Part shown: positions 36,794 through 44,880 of the stretch, in pieces | Numbering within the stretch: position 1 is the first letter of the stretch | How the letters are laid out: every line of letters begins with the position of its first letter | NCBI GenBank assembly: GCA_003526375.1 | Contig: DPDG01000061.1 | Coordinates: forward strand, 21,803-85,802 | Direction: 5' to 3' | From: Lentisphaeria bacterium | GTDB lineage: Bacteria > Verrucomicrobiota > Lentisphaeria > Victivallales > UBA1829 | DNA length: 64,000 nt | Position numbers and translations under genes: made by a program | Notes under the pieces: generated by a model | What the model was told of the DNA's origin: nothing | The model's database searches: none | The model's input: only the letters and a program-made list of their open reading frames with translations

Positions 36794-38280
36794 TGCTTTG
36801 GAAGAACCTGCCGTGGTGGCGTATTCTGCGAATTCTGGTTGCAGGCGTTGTTCTGCTTGTCCTGATGGGCGGAACCTGGTTCTTCCCCGGATATGAGAAA
36901 GTGTTTGTCTCGCAGTTCGGTTCCAGTCTGCTTGCCCTGACTTCCGCTTTTTCGCTGGGGGCGTTCCTTGCCGTTGCCGCAGTCGCGGCAGTGACGCTGC
37001 TTGTCGGGAGACTGTATTGTTCGATTCTGTGCCCGCTCGGAATTCTTCAGGACCTCATGATGCTTTTCAAGGGGCGTTTTGCATTTCAGGGAGCATATCG
37101 CCGGATCAAATATCCGTTTTTCTTCCTTGTTCTGGGACTGGCGTGTGCCGGACTGATGCTTCCGCTTGCATTCCTGATGCCTTCGGCAAATTTTGTCGCC
37201 ATCGAGAATCATGTATTCCGGGAAGTCTGTGCGCGAGTTTTCTACTGGCTCGATCTGCCGATCGGGGAGGTGACGGTTCATCCCGTCCTCGGCGGATTCA
37301 TCAGCGCATGGGCAGTCTTCATTCTGCTTGCCATACTGGTGCGCTGGCGCGGCAGAATTTACTGCAATACGCTTTGTCCGGTCGGCGCTCTGCTCTCGTT
37401 GATTGCGAAATTTTCTTATTGGAAAATCACGCTGACGGATCGCTGTGTCCGCTGCGGCGCATGCGAACGCGTCTGTAAAAGCGGATGCATCGACGTGAAA
37501 AACAGGCGCGTCATCAATGAGAACTGTGTCATGTGCCTGAATTGCATCGGCAAATGCAAGTTTTCCGCATTGAAATTCGAGCATCGAAAACCGGCGCTTG
37601 AAAACAGGGAGCCTGTATCCGGGGCAAGACGTGAGTTCCTGATTGCCGGCGGCGCTCTGGTGGCAGGATTGGCGGCGGGAAAAGCGGCGCATGCACTTGG
37701 AGGGAGAAAGATTTCTGCGGAAGATTATGCGCCGGCAATGCCTCCCGGAGCGGTTTCCTACGACCGTTTCGCCTCCCGTTGTGTCTCCTGCGGACTCTGT
37801 ATCGCCGTATGCAAGGGGCATGTTCTTGCCCATGCGACGGGGCAGTATGGGTTGCGCGGTTTCCTTCAGCCTTATATGCGGTTCTCCAACGGAGCCTGCG
37901 AATTCAATTGCAATGAGTGTATCAAGGTGTGCCCCTGCGGTGCGCTGGACAAGCTGGCTCTCGATGAAAAGAAACACTGGCGCGTCGGTCTTGCGCGGTA
38001 TGTGGAAACCCGCTGCATTTCTTATATCGACGGGACCGACTGCGGGGCATGTGCGGAGCATTGTCCGGTAGGAGCGCTTGAGATGGTTCCCTACAAGGAA
38101 ACGACAATTCCGAAAGTGCATGAGAATCTCTGTATCGGCTGCGGTGCCTGCGAAAACATCTGTCCCGCCCGCCCGGTCAAGGCGATCCGTGTCAACGGCG
38201 TTGCAAAACAACATTTTGTAGAGAAACCAGTCGCGACGAAATCGGCGGTTCTCGATTCGGAAGAGGATTTTCCGTTCTGA
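36790..38280 (+). CDS. NapH/NapG-like fused membrane polyferredoxin
   Basis: 496 residues. The first half is NapH-like: membrane segments with YCSILCPLGILQD (about 77-81) and YCNTLCPVGALLS (about 192-196), then two 4Fe-4S motifs (CVRCGACERVC, CVMCLNCIGKC). At about 278-300 there is a twin-arginine-like stretch (GARREFLIAGGALVAGLAAG). A NapG-like ferredoxin follows with four more clusters (CVSCGLCIAVC, CNECIKVCPC, CGACAEHCPVG, CIGCGACENICP). By analogy the membrane part passes electrons outwards to the exported ferredoxin part. It probably partners the DUF362 protein upstream. No terminal reductase is in the operon. Confidence 0.9.
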   Translation: MMLWKNLPWWRILRILVAGVVLLVLMGGTWFFPGYEKVFVSQFGSSLLALTSAFSLGAFLAVAAVAAVTLLVGRLYCSILCPLGILQDLMMLFKGRFAFQGAYRRIKYPFFFLVLGLACAGLMLPLAFLMPSANFVAIENHVFREVCARVFYWLDLPIGEVTVHPVLGGFISAWAVFILLAILVRWRGRIYCNTLCPVGALLSLIAKFSYWKITLTDRCVRCGACERVCKSGCIDVKNRRVINENCVMCLNCIGKCKFSALKFEHRKPALENREPVSGARREFLIAGGALVAGLAAGKAAHALGGRKISAEDYAPAMPPGAVSYDRFASRCVSCGLCIAVCKGHVLAHATGQYGLRGFLQPYMRFSNGACEFNCNECIKVCPCGALDKLALDEKKHWRVGLARYVETRCISYIDGTDCGACAEHCPVGALEMVPYKETTIPKVHENLCIGCGACENICPARPVKAIRVNGVAKQHFVEKPVATKSAVLDSEEDFPF

Positions 38281-38781
38281 ATGAATATAAAAAAGATTTT
38301 TTTGATCTGTATCATTTGTTTTTTGGTTGTCCTGGCACTCATTCCGCTGGTTGTACCTTTTTTCATTCCGTGGACAATGTTGAACTGCCGGACTCTTTAT
38401 ATCGACATACAGTCCGGCAGGACACGTTTTGTGCGTCACCTGTATTTCATTCCGATCAGGGATGAGATCCATGAGACATCCTGTTCGCGGTCTTTATATC
38501 CGAATCGGAATTATCCCCCGCCTGACTGGCGAATAGATACAAGGCTTTCTCCGTATCTCCGTAATTCCCCGCACTACGCACTGCATGGCGCCGTGACAAT
38601 CATGAGAATGATTGATATGGAAAGTGAACTTACCGAAAAGGAAAAAAACACATTGAGAAAACAGATCCTCCATCTCTGGCAGAGCGGGAAAGGAAAGCAT
38701 GAGGCGAAAAACCTGCTCTGGAAAACTGCGGAACGGGAAACAAATCAAACCGGACAGGACAGAAAGGATGTTCCGAAATGA
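38281..38781 (+). CDS. Hypothetical single-span membrane protein
   Basis: 166 residues, not recognised. One N-terminal membrane helix (FLICIICFLVVLALIPLVVPFFIPW) precedes a hydrophilic, probably periplasmic domain rich in Arg/Tyr/Pro and a charged C-terminal helix. It begins directly after the polyferredoxin stop with no spacing, so it relies on translational coupling. Its stop overlaps the aldo/keto reductase start (ATGA). The tight packing argues it is a real gene of the tat operon. Confidence 0.6.
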   Translation: MNIKKIFLICIICFLVVLALIPLVVPFFIPWTMLNCRTLYIDIQSGRTRFVRHLYFIPIRDEIHETSCSRSLYPNRNYPPPDWRIDTRLSPYLRNSPHYALHGAVTIMRMIDMESELTEKEKNTLRKQILHLWQSGKGKHEAKNLLWKTAERETNQTGQDRKDVPK

Positions 38782-39626
38782 AAAACAAGACTTTGAAATG
38801 CGGATTTTCAATGCCGGTTCTCGGAATGGGAACATGGCAGATGGGCGGCCGGATGGAACGCGATTCCCGGAATGACGATGCCGGGCAGATTCAGGCTTTG
38901 AAAACCGGTCTGGATCTGGGATTCAATCTGATTGACACGGCGGAATCCTATGCTGACGGGAAGGCGGAGGAACTGGTCGGAGAGGCGATCAGAGGCTATG
39001 ACCGGGGCAAACTGTTTCTGACATCGAAAGTCTGGAAAACCCATGTCGCGTATGATGATGTGCTGCGTGCCGCGGAAAACTCGCTGAAGCGGCTCGGCAC
39101 GGATTATCTTGATCTGTATCTCTACCATCAGGTCAATAATGAAGTCCCGCTGAAAGAGACGATGCGCGCGTTCGACCGTCTGGTATCGGAAAAACTGGTG
39201 CGCCACATCGGAGTCAGCAACTTCGCGCTGGAGCGGTTCAAACGCGCGCAGGCGTGTGCGGAACATAAGATCGTGGTCAATCAGATTCATTACAGTCTGT
39301 CGGTGCGTGAACCGGAAAGTGAGCTGCTTCCCTGGCTTCAGGAAAACGACGTGATGATTCAGGCATGGCGTCCTCTGCGCGGTGTTCCGGATTGCGCGCT
39401 TTTAAACGAGCTTTGCACCAAGTATGGCAAGACGAAATCGCAGATTGCCCTGAACTGGCTGATCATGCAGAAGAACATTGTCACGATTACAGCTTCCAGT
39501 TCCGCGAGGCATATTCAGGATAATCTGGATGCCGCCGCGTTTGAAATGGCGCCTTCCGATGTGGAGCTCCTGATGCGCGATTTCCCGGAAAAGAAATTCA
39601 TTTCCGATGCCGTTCCCCTGAGCTGA
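38778..39626 (+). CDS. Aldo/keto reductase
   Basis: 282 residues, normal AKR length. The catalytic tetrad is visible: Asp53 and Tyr58 (IDTAESYADG), Lys84 (LTSKVW), His114 (LYHQ). The NADPH site is near KYGKTKSQIALNWL and ITASSSARHIQDNL. GVSNFALERF and VVNQIHYSLSVREPE are also family blocks. Cytoplasmic reductase of aldehydes or ketones; the substrate cannot be read from sequence. Last gene of the tatA operon. Confidence 0.93.
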   Translation: MKNKTLKCGFSMPVLGMGTWQMGGRMERDSRNDDAGQIQALKTGLDLGFNLIDTAESYADGKAEELVGEAIRGYDRGKLFLTSKVWKTHVAYDDVLRAAENSLKRLGTDYLDLYLYHQVNNEVPLKETMRAFDRLVSEKLVRHIGVSNFALERFKRAQACAEHKIVVNQIHYSLSVREPESELLPWLQENDVMIQAWRPLRGVPDCALLNELCTKYGKTKSQIALNWLIMQKNIVTITASSSARHIQDNLDAAAFEMAPSDVELLMRDFPEKKFISDAVPLS

Positions 39627-39643
39627 TTCATATCGCCCTCCGG

Positions 39644-39671
39644 TTGAAAACGGAAGATACGATGCTATATT
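39644..39671 (+). promoter_or_regulatory. Sigma-70-type promoter of the CAT-like gene
   Basis: TTGAAA (39644-39649), 16-bp spacer, TATATT (39666-39671), 85 bp before the ATG at 39757. Confidence 0.55.
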
Positions 39672-39756
39672 CCTGTCGTTTGCCTGGCGGCGTGATGCCC
39701 ATGAAAATCCGCTTGTGCATCAAATTCAACAGTATCAAAGAATTACCGGGGGCTGC

Positions 39757-40413
39757 ATGAAAACCAGGATTGACAGAGAACATTGGGAACGCAAAGAATA
39801 TTTTGATTTTTTCGGTTCTTTCGGCGAACCTTTCTGGGGAATCAATTTTTCCGTGGATATTTCCGGAGTCAGAGAATTTGCCGCCGACAGCCGCATCTCT
39901 CTGTTTACATGTCTTCTGTATGGAATCATGAAAGCGGCGAACGCTCAGGAAAACTTCCGGTACCGCATCGAAGAAAATGATATCGTCCTGTACGACCGGA
40001 TTCATCCGTCCTTTACCGTCGCACGCGAGGACCGCAGTTTCTGTTTCGCTTTCACTGAATACACAGAGAATTTCCAGGTTTTCGCAGAAAATCTTGCAAA
40101 AGAGATCGCAAGGGTGAAAAAGATGAAAGGGCTTTTCACTTCGGAAAACGACCGGCGGGCGGATGTCGTTCATTTTTCAGCAATTCCGTGGATTCCGTTT
40201 ACGGGTCTCACACATGCCAGGAATTTTGCGTTCCGGGACAGTGCCGTAAAGATCTCGACGGGTAAAATCGAGTTCAAGGACGGCGCTTTCCTGATGCCGC
40301 TTGCATGTTACGCTCATCACGGTTTCGCAGATGCCTCCCACATCGGTGCGTTTTACGAAAATCTGCATGAACTGTTCCGGACTTTCGGCTCCGGAGAAGA
40401 TTCCATCCGTTGA
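39757..40413 (+). CDS. Chloramphenicol acetyltransferase-like protein (CAT family)
   Basis: 218 residues from ATG 39757 (GGGGG ribosome site); the frame is open to 39715 but that ATG lacks a site. N-terminal IDREHWERKEYFDFF and the C-terminal active-site stretch (HH at 187-188, then GFADASHIGAFY) follow the CAT pattern. The catalytic His188-x3-Asp192 is present, but the usual Gly after Asp is Ala. MPLACYAHHGFADA matches the position of the CAT motif. Divergent members of this family acetylate compounds other than chloramphenicol, so resistance should not be assumed. Confidence 0.85.
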   Translation: MKTRIDREHWERKEYFDFFGSFGEPFWGINFSVDISGVREFAADSRISLFTCLLYGIMKAANAQENFRYRIEENDIVLYDRIHPSFTVAREDRSFCFAFTEYTENFQVFAENLAKEIARVKKMKGLFTSENDRRADVVHFSAIPWIPFTGLTHARNFAFRDSAVKISTGKIEFKDGAFLMPLACYAHHGFADASHIGAFYENLHELFRTFGSGEDSIR

Positions 40414-40461
40414 GACAGGAAGATTCATTTTGCTGAACTTTCCGGCGGAAGATTGGCGGAT

Positions 40462-40489
40462 TTGCATTTTCCGGAAAATGCATTATACT
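40462..40489 (+). promoter_or_regulatory. Promoter of the CorC-type gene overlapping a perfect 20-bp palindrome
   Basis: TTGCAT (40462-40467), 16-bp spacer, TATACT (40484-40489), 60 bp before the TTG start at 40550. The spacer is almost filled by a perfect inverted repeat (40463-40482; arms TGCATTTTCC and complement), a natural operator candidate. As a hairpin it could instead terminate the CAT-like transcript, though no T-run follows. Confidence 0.45.
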
Positions 40490-40549
40490 ATTTCCGGCAG
40501 AGGGCTTCTGCCTTACGGAAGTCCGTCAACAATAACAAAAGGATCCATT

Positions 40550-41860
40550 TTGCAAGCTGACAATGTGTTGCTGTATCAAATTCTGATTCTGGTGCTGCTG
40601 ATTTTCCTCAACGCGTTTTTCGCATCATCGGAAGTCGCCCTGATTTCATTGAAACAATCCGCCGTGCGCAGGCTCGCGGCAAACGGAGGGCGGCGCGGCA
40701 GACGGCTCGCACAGCTGCTTTCCAATTCCGGCAGGTTTCTCGCCACGGTTCAGGTCGGAGTGACTTTTGCCGGATTCATGGCAAGTGCGTTTGCCGCGGA
40801 ATCCTTTGCCGGGCCTCTCACCGGATACCTGATCTCACAAGGGGTTGACTGCGTTTCAGATGCGACGCTGGAAGGGATCATCGTCGTAGTGATTACGATC
40901 CTGCTCTCTTACGTTTCTCTGGTCTTCGGCGAACTTGTCCCGAAACAGCTGGGGTTGCGCTATGCGGAAACAGTCGCGCTGAATGTTGCCGGTCCGATCA
41001 ACTTTCTGGCGAATGTGACGGCGCCGTTTGTCTGGATTCTGAATACATCGGTCAGTATCGTAATGAAACTGTTCGGCAGTGTGAAAGAGGATGAACAGGA
41101 GGTTACGGAGGAAGAAATCCGTATGATGGTCGATATCGGCGAGGAAAAAGGCGTTATTGAAAAAACTGAGCGTGAGATGATCCACAACATCCTTTCCTTC
41201 AACGATAAAACTGCCGATGAACTTATGATCCACCGTCGTGAAATCACGGCTCTGGACATCGACTCCCCGAGAGACCAGATCGATACGATTCTCATGAATG
41301 CAGGGCATCCCCGTATTCCGGTCTACCAGAAAAATATCGACAATATCATCGGGGTCCTGCACCTGCGTGAATACTTCGGCGCCAAACTCCGCGGCAGGGA
41401 GAACCGTGATATCCGCACCCTGATGAAGCCGGTCTACCTTGTCCCGGAAAATGTGCGTGCGCATGTCCTGTTCCGCGAAATGCAGGAACGCAAAATCACG
41501 CTTGCAGTCCTGCTGGATGAGTTCGGAGGAACCGCCGGCATCATAACCATTGAAGACATGGTGGAGGACATTGTCGGTTCTCTCCGCGATGAATTCGACG
41601 TGGAGGAGAAGAAACTTGAGCCTTTGCAGGATGGTGTCTGGCGTGCTGATGGTTCAATCAAACTGGATAAGATCATGCGCCTGACGGGAATCCGGCTTCC
41701 CTGCGGTGATTACGACACTCTTGCCGGCATGATTCTTTCGCGTCTGAAAACGGTTCCGGAACGGGAGACGGTTCTGACGCTTCCCGAAAGTTCCGTGGAA
41801 CTTACGGTGGAATCTCTGGCGGGTTGTCTTCCCGGCCAGGTCATCATCAGAAAGATATAG
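40550..41860 (+). CDS. CorC/HlyC-type CNNM-CBS membrane protein (hemolysin family)
   Basis: 436 residues using TTG at 40550, chosen because AAAGGA lies 6-7 nt upstream and the first membrane helix begins just after it. Longer in-frame ATGs at 40301 overlap the CAT-like gene. The CNNM (DUF21) domain with about four membrane segments spans 1-200 (NAFFASSEVALISLKQS, VQVGVTFAGFMASAFAAE, FGELVPKQLGLRYAE). A CBS pair follows at about 210-335 (MIHRREITALD, HPRIPVYQKNIDNIIGVLHLRE). The CorC_HlyC domain fills about 350-436 (DEFGGTAGIITIEDMVEDIVG). Family members act in Mg2+/Co2+ efflux or homeostasis. Confidence 0.92.
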   Translation: MQADNVLLYQILILVLLIFLNAFFASSEVALISLKQSAVRRLAANGGRRGRRLAQLLSNSGRFLATVQVGVTFAGFMASAFAAESFAGPLTGYLISQGVDCVSDATLEGIIVVVITILLSYVSLVFGELVPKQLGLRYAETVALNVAGPINFLANVTAPFVWILNTSVSIVMKLFGSVKEDEQEVTEEEIRMMVDIGEEKGVIEKTEREMIHNILSFNDKTADELMIHRREITALDIDSPRDQIDTILMNAGHPRIPVYQKNIDNIIGVLHLREYFGAKLRGRENRDIRTLMKPVYLVPENVRAHVLFREMQERKITLAVLLDEFGGTAGIITIEDMVEDIVGSLRDEFDVEEKKLEPLQDGVWRADGSIKLDKIMRLTGIRLPCGDYDTLAGMILSRLKTVPERETVLTLPESSVELTVESLAGCLPGQVIIRKI

Positions 41861-41984
41861 ATTTCCTCTGTCAGCGGATTGCATTATAATCACTTGACGA
41901 TATTCCAAGTCGAAAATCAATCAAGGACAAGCAGAGAAAAAAGAGATTCTCATCTGCAATTCATCGGAAAAAGTACAAAAAAAA

Positions 41985-42059
41985 TGGAGCGAGCAATGGG
42001 ACTCGAACCCACGACCATCACGTTGGCAACGTGATGCTCTACCACTGAGCTATGCTCGC
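41985..42059 (-). tRNA. tRNA-Gly (anticodon GCC)
   Basis: Read on the minus strand from 42059: acceptor GCGAGCA pairs with TGCTCGC. The D-arm is GCTCAGTGGTAGAGC, the anticodon stem-loop has GTTGCCAAC (anticodon GCC), and the T-arm has GGTTCGAGTCC. Discriminator T and an encoded CCA end at 41985. A run of eight T residues follows immediately and probably terminates transcription. It lies 68 bp downstream of rph on the same strand. Confidence 0.97.
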
Positions 42060-42127
42060 TTGCTGGTTGATGCCATGTAATATGCCAGCATTTTTTGTTT
42101 TTTCAAGCAGAATTTATAAAAAATCCG

Positions 42128-42928
42128 TTATTTTGTTTTCAATGCATTGTCAAAGACGCTGCCGAGGCTGCCGAATGTTTTGGGCGCAGGTTTCGGAAGA
42201 GCTTCATTTCCAATGGCTTTCCGCTGATCTTCGAATAACTTGTCAAGACCGCGTTTCGCCAGATTCAGCATCGTATCCAGTTCCGCGCGGGTGAACGGTT
42301 TTTCCTCCGCGGTTCCCTGCACCTCAACGATCCTGCCGGATTCCGTCATGACGACATTCATATCCACATCCGCGGAGGAATCCTCCTCGTAACAGAGGTC
42401 CAGCAGGCATTCGCCGTTTTTCATGCCGACACTGACCGCCGCAACGTTTTCGCGCATCGGGAAAGTCTGGATCAGTTTCTTATTCATCAGGTTGCGGAAT
42501 GCGAGCTGGAGCGCGACGGATGCTCCCGTGATCGAAGCACAGCGGGTGCCGCCGTTCGCGTCGATCACATCACAGTCAATATAGATTGTATTCGGTCCGA
42601 GTGCGATCAGGTCAATCACCGAACGGAAACTCCGTCCGATCAGACGCTGGATTTCCATTGTGCGGCCGTTCTGTTTGCCTTTGGACGCCTCGCGCTGGTT
42701 GCGCTGGTGCGTGGAGGAGGGGAGCAGTCCGTATTCACAGGTGACCCAGCCGCCGGGAACTCCTTGTGCGCGCATCCACGGGGGAACGCCGGGCTCGAAA
42801 GAGACCGCGCAGATCACTTTGGTGCCGCCGATGTCAATCAGCGCCGAACCTGCGGGATGTGCGAGGTAGTCCGGAATGATTTTTACTTTACGGAGCTGGT
42901 CGTTCAGGCGGGAATCGGATCGTTTCAT
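42128..42928 (-). CDS. rph: Ribonuclease PH
   Basis: 266 residues from the ATG at 42928 (AAAGGAA upstream); a longer start at 42964 adds 12 residues of no family character. Motifs are MKRSDSRLNDQLRKVKIIPDYL, GTKVICAVSFEPGVPPW, TCEYGLLPSSTHQRNQREASKGKQNGRTMEIQRLIGRS, TIYIDCDVIDANGGTRCASITGA and the catalytic-site DSSADVDMNVVMTESGRIVEVQGTAE. This 3'-5' phosphorolytic exoribonuclease trims tRNA 3' ends. It is transcribed between the SRP RNA gene and tRNA-Gly. Confidence 0.97.
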   Translation of the reverse strand: MKRSDSRLNDQLRKVKIIPDYLAHPAGSALIDIGGTKVICAVSFEPGVPPWMRAQGVPGGWVTCEYGLLPSSTHQRNQREASKGKQNGRTMEIQRLIGRSFRSVIDLIALGPNTIYIDCDVIDANGGTRCASITGASVALQLAFRNLMNKKLIQTFPMRENVAAVSVGMKNGECLLDLCYEEDSSADVDMNVVMTESGRIVEVQGTAEEKPFTRAELDTMLNLAKRGLDKLFEDQRKAIGNEALPKPAPKTFGSLGSVFDNALKTK

Positions 42929-42980
42929 GAAATTTCCTTTCTTTCGAATATCCATACTGTTCATCTTTAAAAAGAAAAGA

Positions 42981-43091
42981 GCCGCCGACCATAGAATTTC
43001 TACAGTACCCGGTCTCCACGTTTATGGCTGCTTGGTTCCCCATCTGACCAGGTTCACGCAATTCCGATACATAGAGTCCACCGTCGGCGGC
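42981..43091 (-). ncRNA. ffs: Signal recognition particle RNA, small bacterial type (4.5S)
   Basis: About 111 nt on the minus strand. The ends pair over at least seven bases (GCCGCCGAC at the 5' end with GTCGGCGGC at the 3' end). The apical helix 8 carries the SRP signature: CTGGTCAG, a GGAA tetraloop in TGGGGAACCA, and AGCAGCC. These are the sequences bound by the Ffh M domain in E. coli 4.5S RNA. A T-rich run follows the 3' end. The 5' end is only 14 nt after the accD stop codon. Confidence 0.93.
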
Positions 43092-43105
43092 AAAAATATC
43101 AAAAT

Positions 43106-44047
43106 TTATTTGGCTGTCTCTTTTTTCTGAGACCCCTTACTATTAGCACGTGAAGTGAAATATTCAAGGCACAAACTGATTTCTGCGCGTAAATTTCTGC
43201 GGTCGATGATCCGGTCGATCAGACCTTTTTTCAAAAGGAACTCGGAAGTCTGGAATCCTTCGGGCAGATTCGCCTGTGTTGTGTCTTTGATGACGCGGGG
43301 ACCGGCAAAACCGATCAGGGCGTCCGGTTCAGCCACAATCAGGTCACCGAGCGAGGCGAAACTTGCCGTGACTCCGGCTGTCGTCGGATGCGTCATGATG
43401 ACGATGTAAGGAAGCCCCGCCTCCTGATGACGTTCCAGCGCGCCGCTGGTTTTCGCCATCTGCATGAGGCTGATCATGCCTTCATACATACGTGCTCCGC
43501 CGCTGGCGGTCACGATGATCAGCGGAAGTTTCTTCGCGGTTGCAAATTCAATGATGCGTGTGATCTTTTCACCCACAACGGCACCCATGCTGGCGCCGAG
43601 AAAACGGAAATCCATTACGCCGAGCGCATAGTGAATGCCGTTGAGTTTTGCGTGCCCGCAGACGACCGCATCGGTCAGCCCGGTCTTCTTTTTGCTGGCG
43701 GCAAGTTTGTCTGTATAGGAGGCGACGCCTTCAAATCTGAGGGTATCGACGGACTCGATGTCCGCGTCTATTTCCCTGAATGAGCCTTCATCGGTGAGGA
43801 GTGCGATTCTCTGCTGTGCGGTCATGGGATAGTGATAGGAACAGCGTGGGCAGAGATTCAGATTTTCCTCGCGGGTTTTGGTGTAGATGATCTCCTCGCA
43901 TTTTTTGCATTTTTCCCACAAGCCTTCGGGAATCTCTTTCTTTTTGAGCGGTTCGGCGGTAAGGCCGGCATGGTGCGGTGCCGGAGGTTCCGCATGGATT
44001 CCGCTTATCGTCGAATACTTTGATTTTCTGAACAGTGCTGCTGCCAT
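43106..44047 (-). CDS. accD: Acetyl-CoA carboxylase carboxyltransferase subunit beta
   Basis: 313 residues from ATG 44047 (AAAGGG upstream); the longer frame to 44092 overlaps the preceding gene. The N-terminal zinc ribbon is Cys47-x2-Cys50 ... Cys66-x2-Cys69. The crotonase-like carboxyltransferase core has ALGVMDFRFLGASMGAVVGEKITR, IIVTASGGARMYEGMISLMQMAKT and GPRVIKDTTQANLPEGFQTSEFLL. It makes malonyl-CoA with AccA and biotinylated AccB; accA is not in the window. Upstream is the ComF-like gene, 7 bp away, and downstream the SRP RNA. Confidence 0.96.
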   Translation of the reverse strand: MAAALFRKSKYSTISGIHAEPPAPHHAGLTAEPLKKKEIPEGLWEKCKKCEEIIYTKTREENLNLCPRCSYHYPMTAQQRIALLTDEGSFREIDADIESVDTLRFEGVASYTDKLAASKKKTGLTDAVVCGHAKLNGIHYALGVMDFRFLGASMGAVVGEKITRIIEFATAKKLPLIIVTASGGARMYEGMISLMQMAKTSGALERHQEAGLPYIVIMTHPTTAGVTASFASLGDLIVAEPDALIGFAGPRVIKDTTQANLPEGFQTSEFLLKKGLIDRIIDRRNLRAEISLCLEYFTSRANSKGSQKKETAK

Positions 44048-44054
44048 AGTTTTT

Positions 44055-44786
44055 TTAATCCCTTTGTCTTCTTGCCAATACAAGAACGTCAACCTCCGCA
44101 GCGCCGGCGTCGAGAAGCGTTTCCGCTGCCGCCGACAGTGTGGAGCCGGTTGTCATTACGTCGTCCACAAGTAATATACATCTGTTTCGGCAATTAGTCG
44201 AGTCAATTATCGAAAAAGCTTGATGTAAATTTCGGATTCGCTGTTTTCTGTCGAGCCGCGCCTGCTGTCTCGTCCACTTTTTCCGCCTCAGAAGATTTCT
44301 GACGGGGATTCCCGTTTCCTGCCCGATGACATTGCAGAGAAGCTCTGCCTGATTGTAGCCGCGCTGGAGATGACGGAACCAGTGAAGCGGGGTGGGAACG
44401 ATGAGATCCGGCTTGATGCCGGCGTTTTCCAGACATCCTGCCGCGAGCCTGCCCAGCGGACGCGCCAGTTCGGGTCCTTTCCGGTATTTATACTGATAGA
44501 TCACCTCTTTGGCGCTTCCGTCCATTTTGAACAGCGCGGCGGCGCGTTTCCACGGGAACTTCTTTTCGGCGTGCAGGCAATCCGGGCAGACGTCCAGAAT
44601 TCCGTAAAGTTCTCCGCCGCAGCCGGGACAGACCGGATTTCTGATGAACGGCAGTTTTTCAAAACAGTCTTTGCAGAACATATTCGGCGAGCCGTCGAAC
44701 GGAATTCCGCCGCACATGGGGCAGTTCAGCGGAACATAAAGTCCGAAAAACCTGAAAAATGAAGATATCTGCTGTTTGAGAAACAT
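44055..44786 (-). CDS. ComF-family phosphoribosyltransferase-like protein
   Basis: 243 residues. The N-terminal double zinc finger (CPMCGG, CKDCFE, CPGCGG, CPDC) and KYRKGPELARPLGRL lead to VPTPLHWFRHLQRGYNQAELLC. The PRPP-binding loop is ILLVDDVMTTGSTLSAAAETL. In Haemophilus and Bacillus, ComF proteins support uptake or handling of transforming DNA; the biochemical role elsewhere is uncertain. First gene of the minus-strand group, divergent from dapL. Confidence 0.93.
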   Translation of the reverse strand: MFLKQQISSFFRFFGLYVPLNCPMCGGIPFDGSPNMFCKDCFEKLPFIRNPVCPGCGGELYGILDVCPDCLHAEKKFPWKRAAALFKMDGSAKEVIYQYKYRKGPELARPLGRLAAGCLENAGIKPDLIVPTPLHWFRHLQRGYNQAELLCNVIGQETGIPVRNLLRRKKWTRQQARLDRKQRIRNLHQAFSIIDSTNCRNRCILLVDDVMTTGSTLSAAAETLLDAGAAEVDVLVLARRQRD

Positions 44787-44880
44787 TCTTATCCGTCCGC
44801 ATTTGAATTTTTCCGCTTCAAAAGGTATATTTTACCGGTATGTCTGTATTATATTAATAACCAACAAGGAGTAAATTACA

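Noticed and set aside
39628..40173. 181-codon minus-strand frame over the CAT-like gene
   Set aside because: Opposite strand of a gene with a clear CAT active site; no ribosome site.
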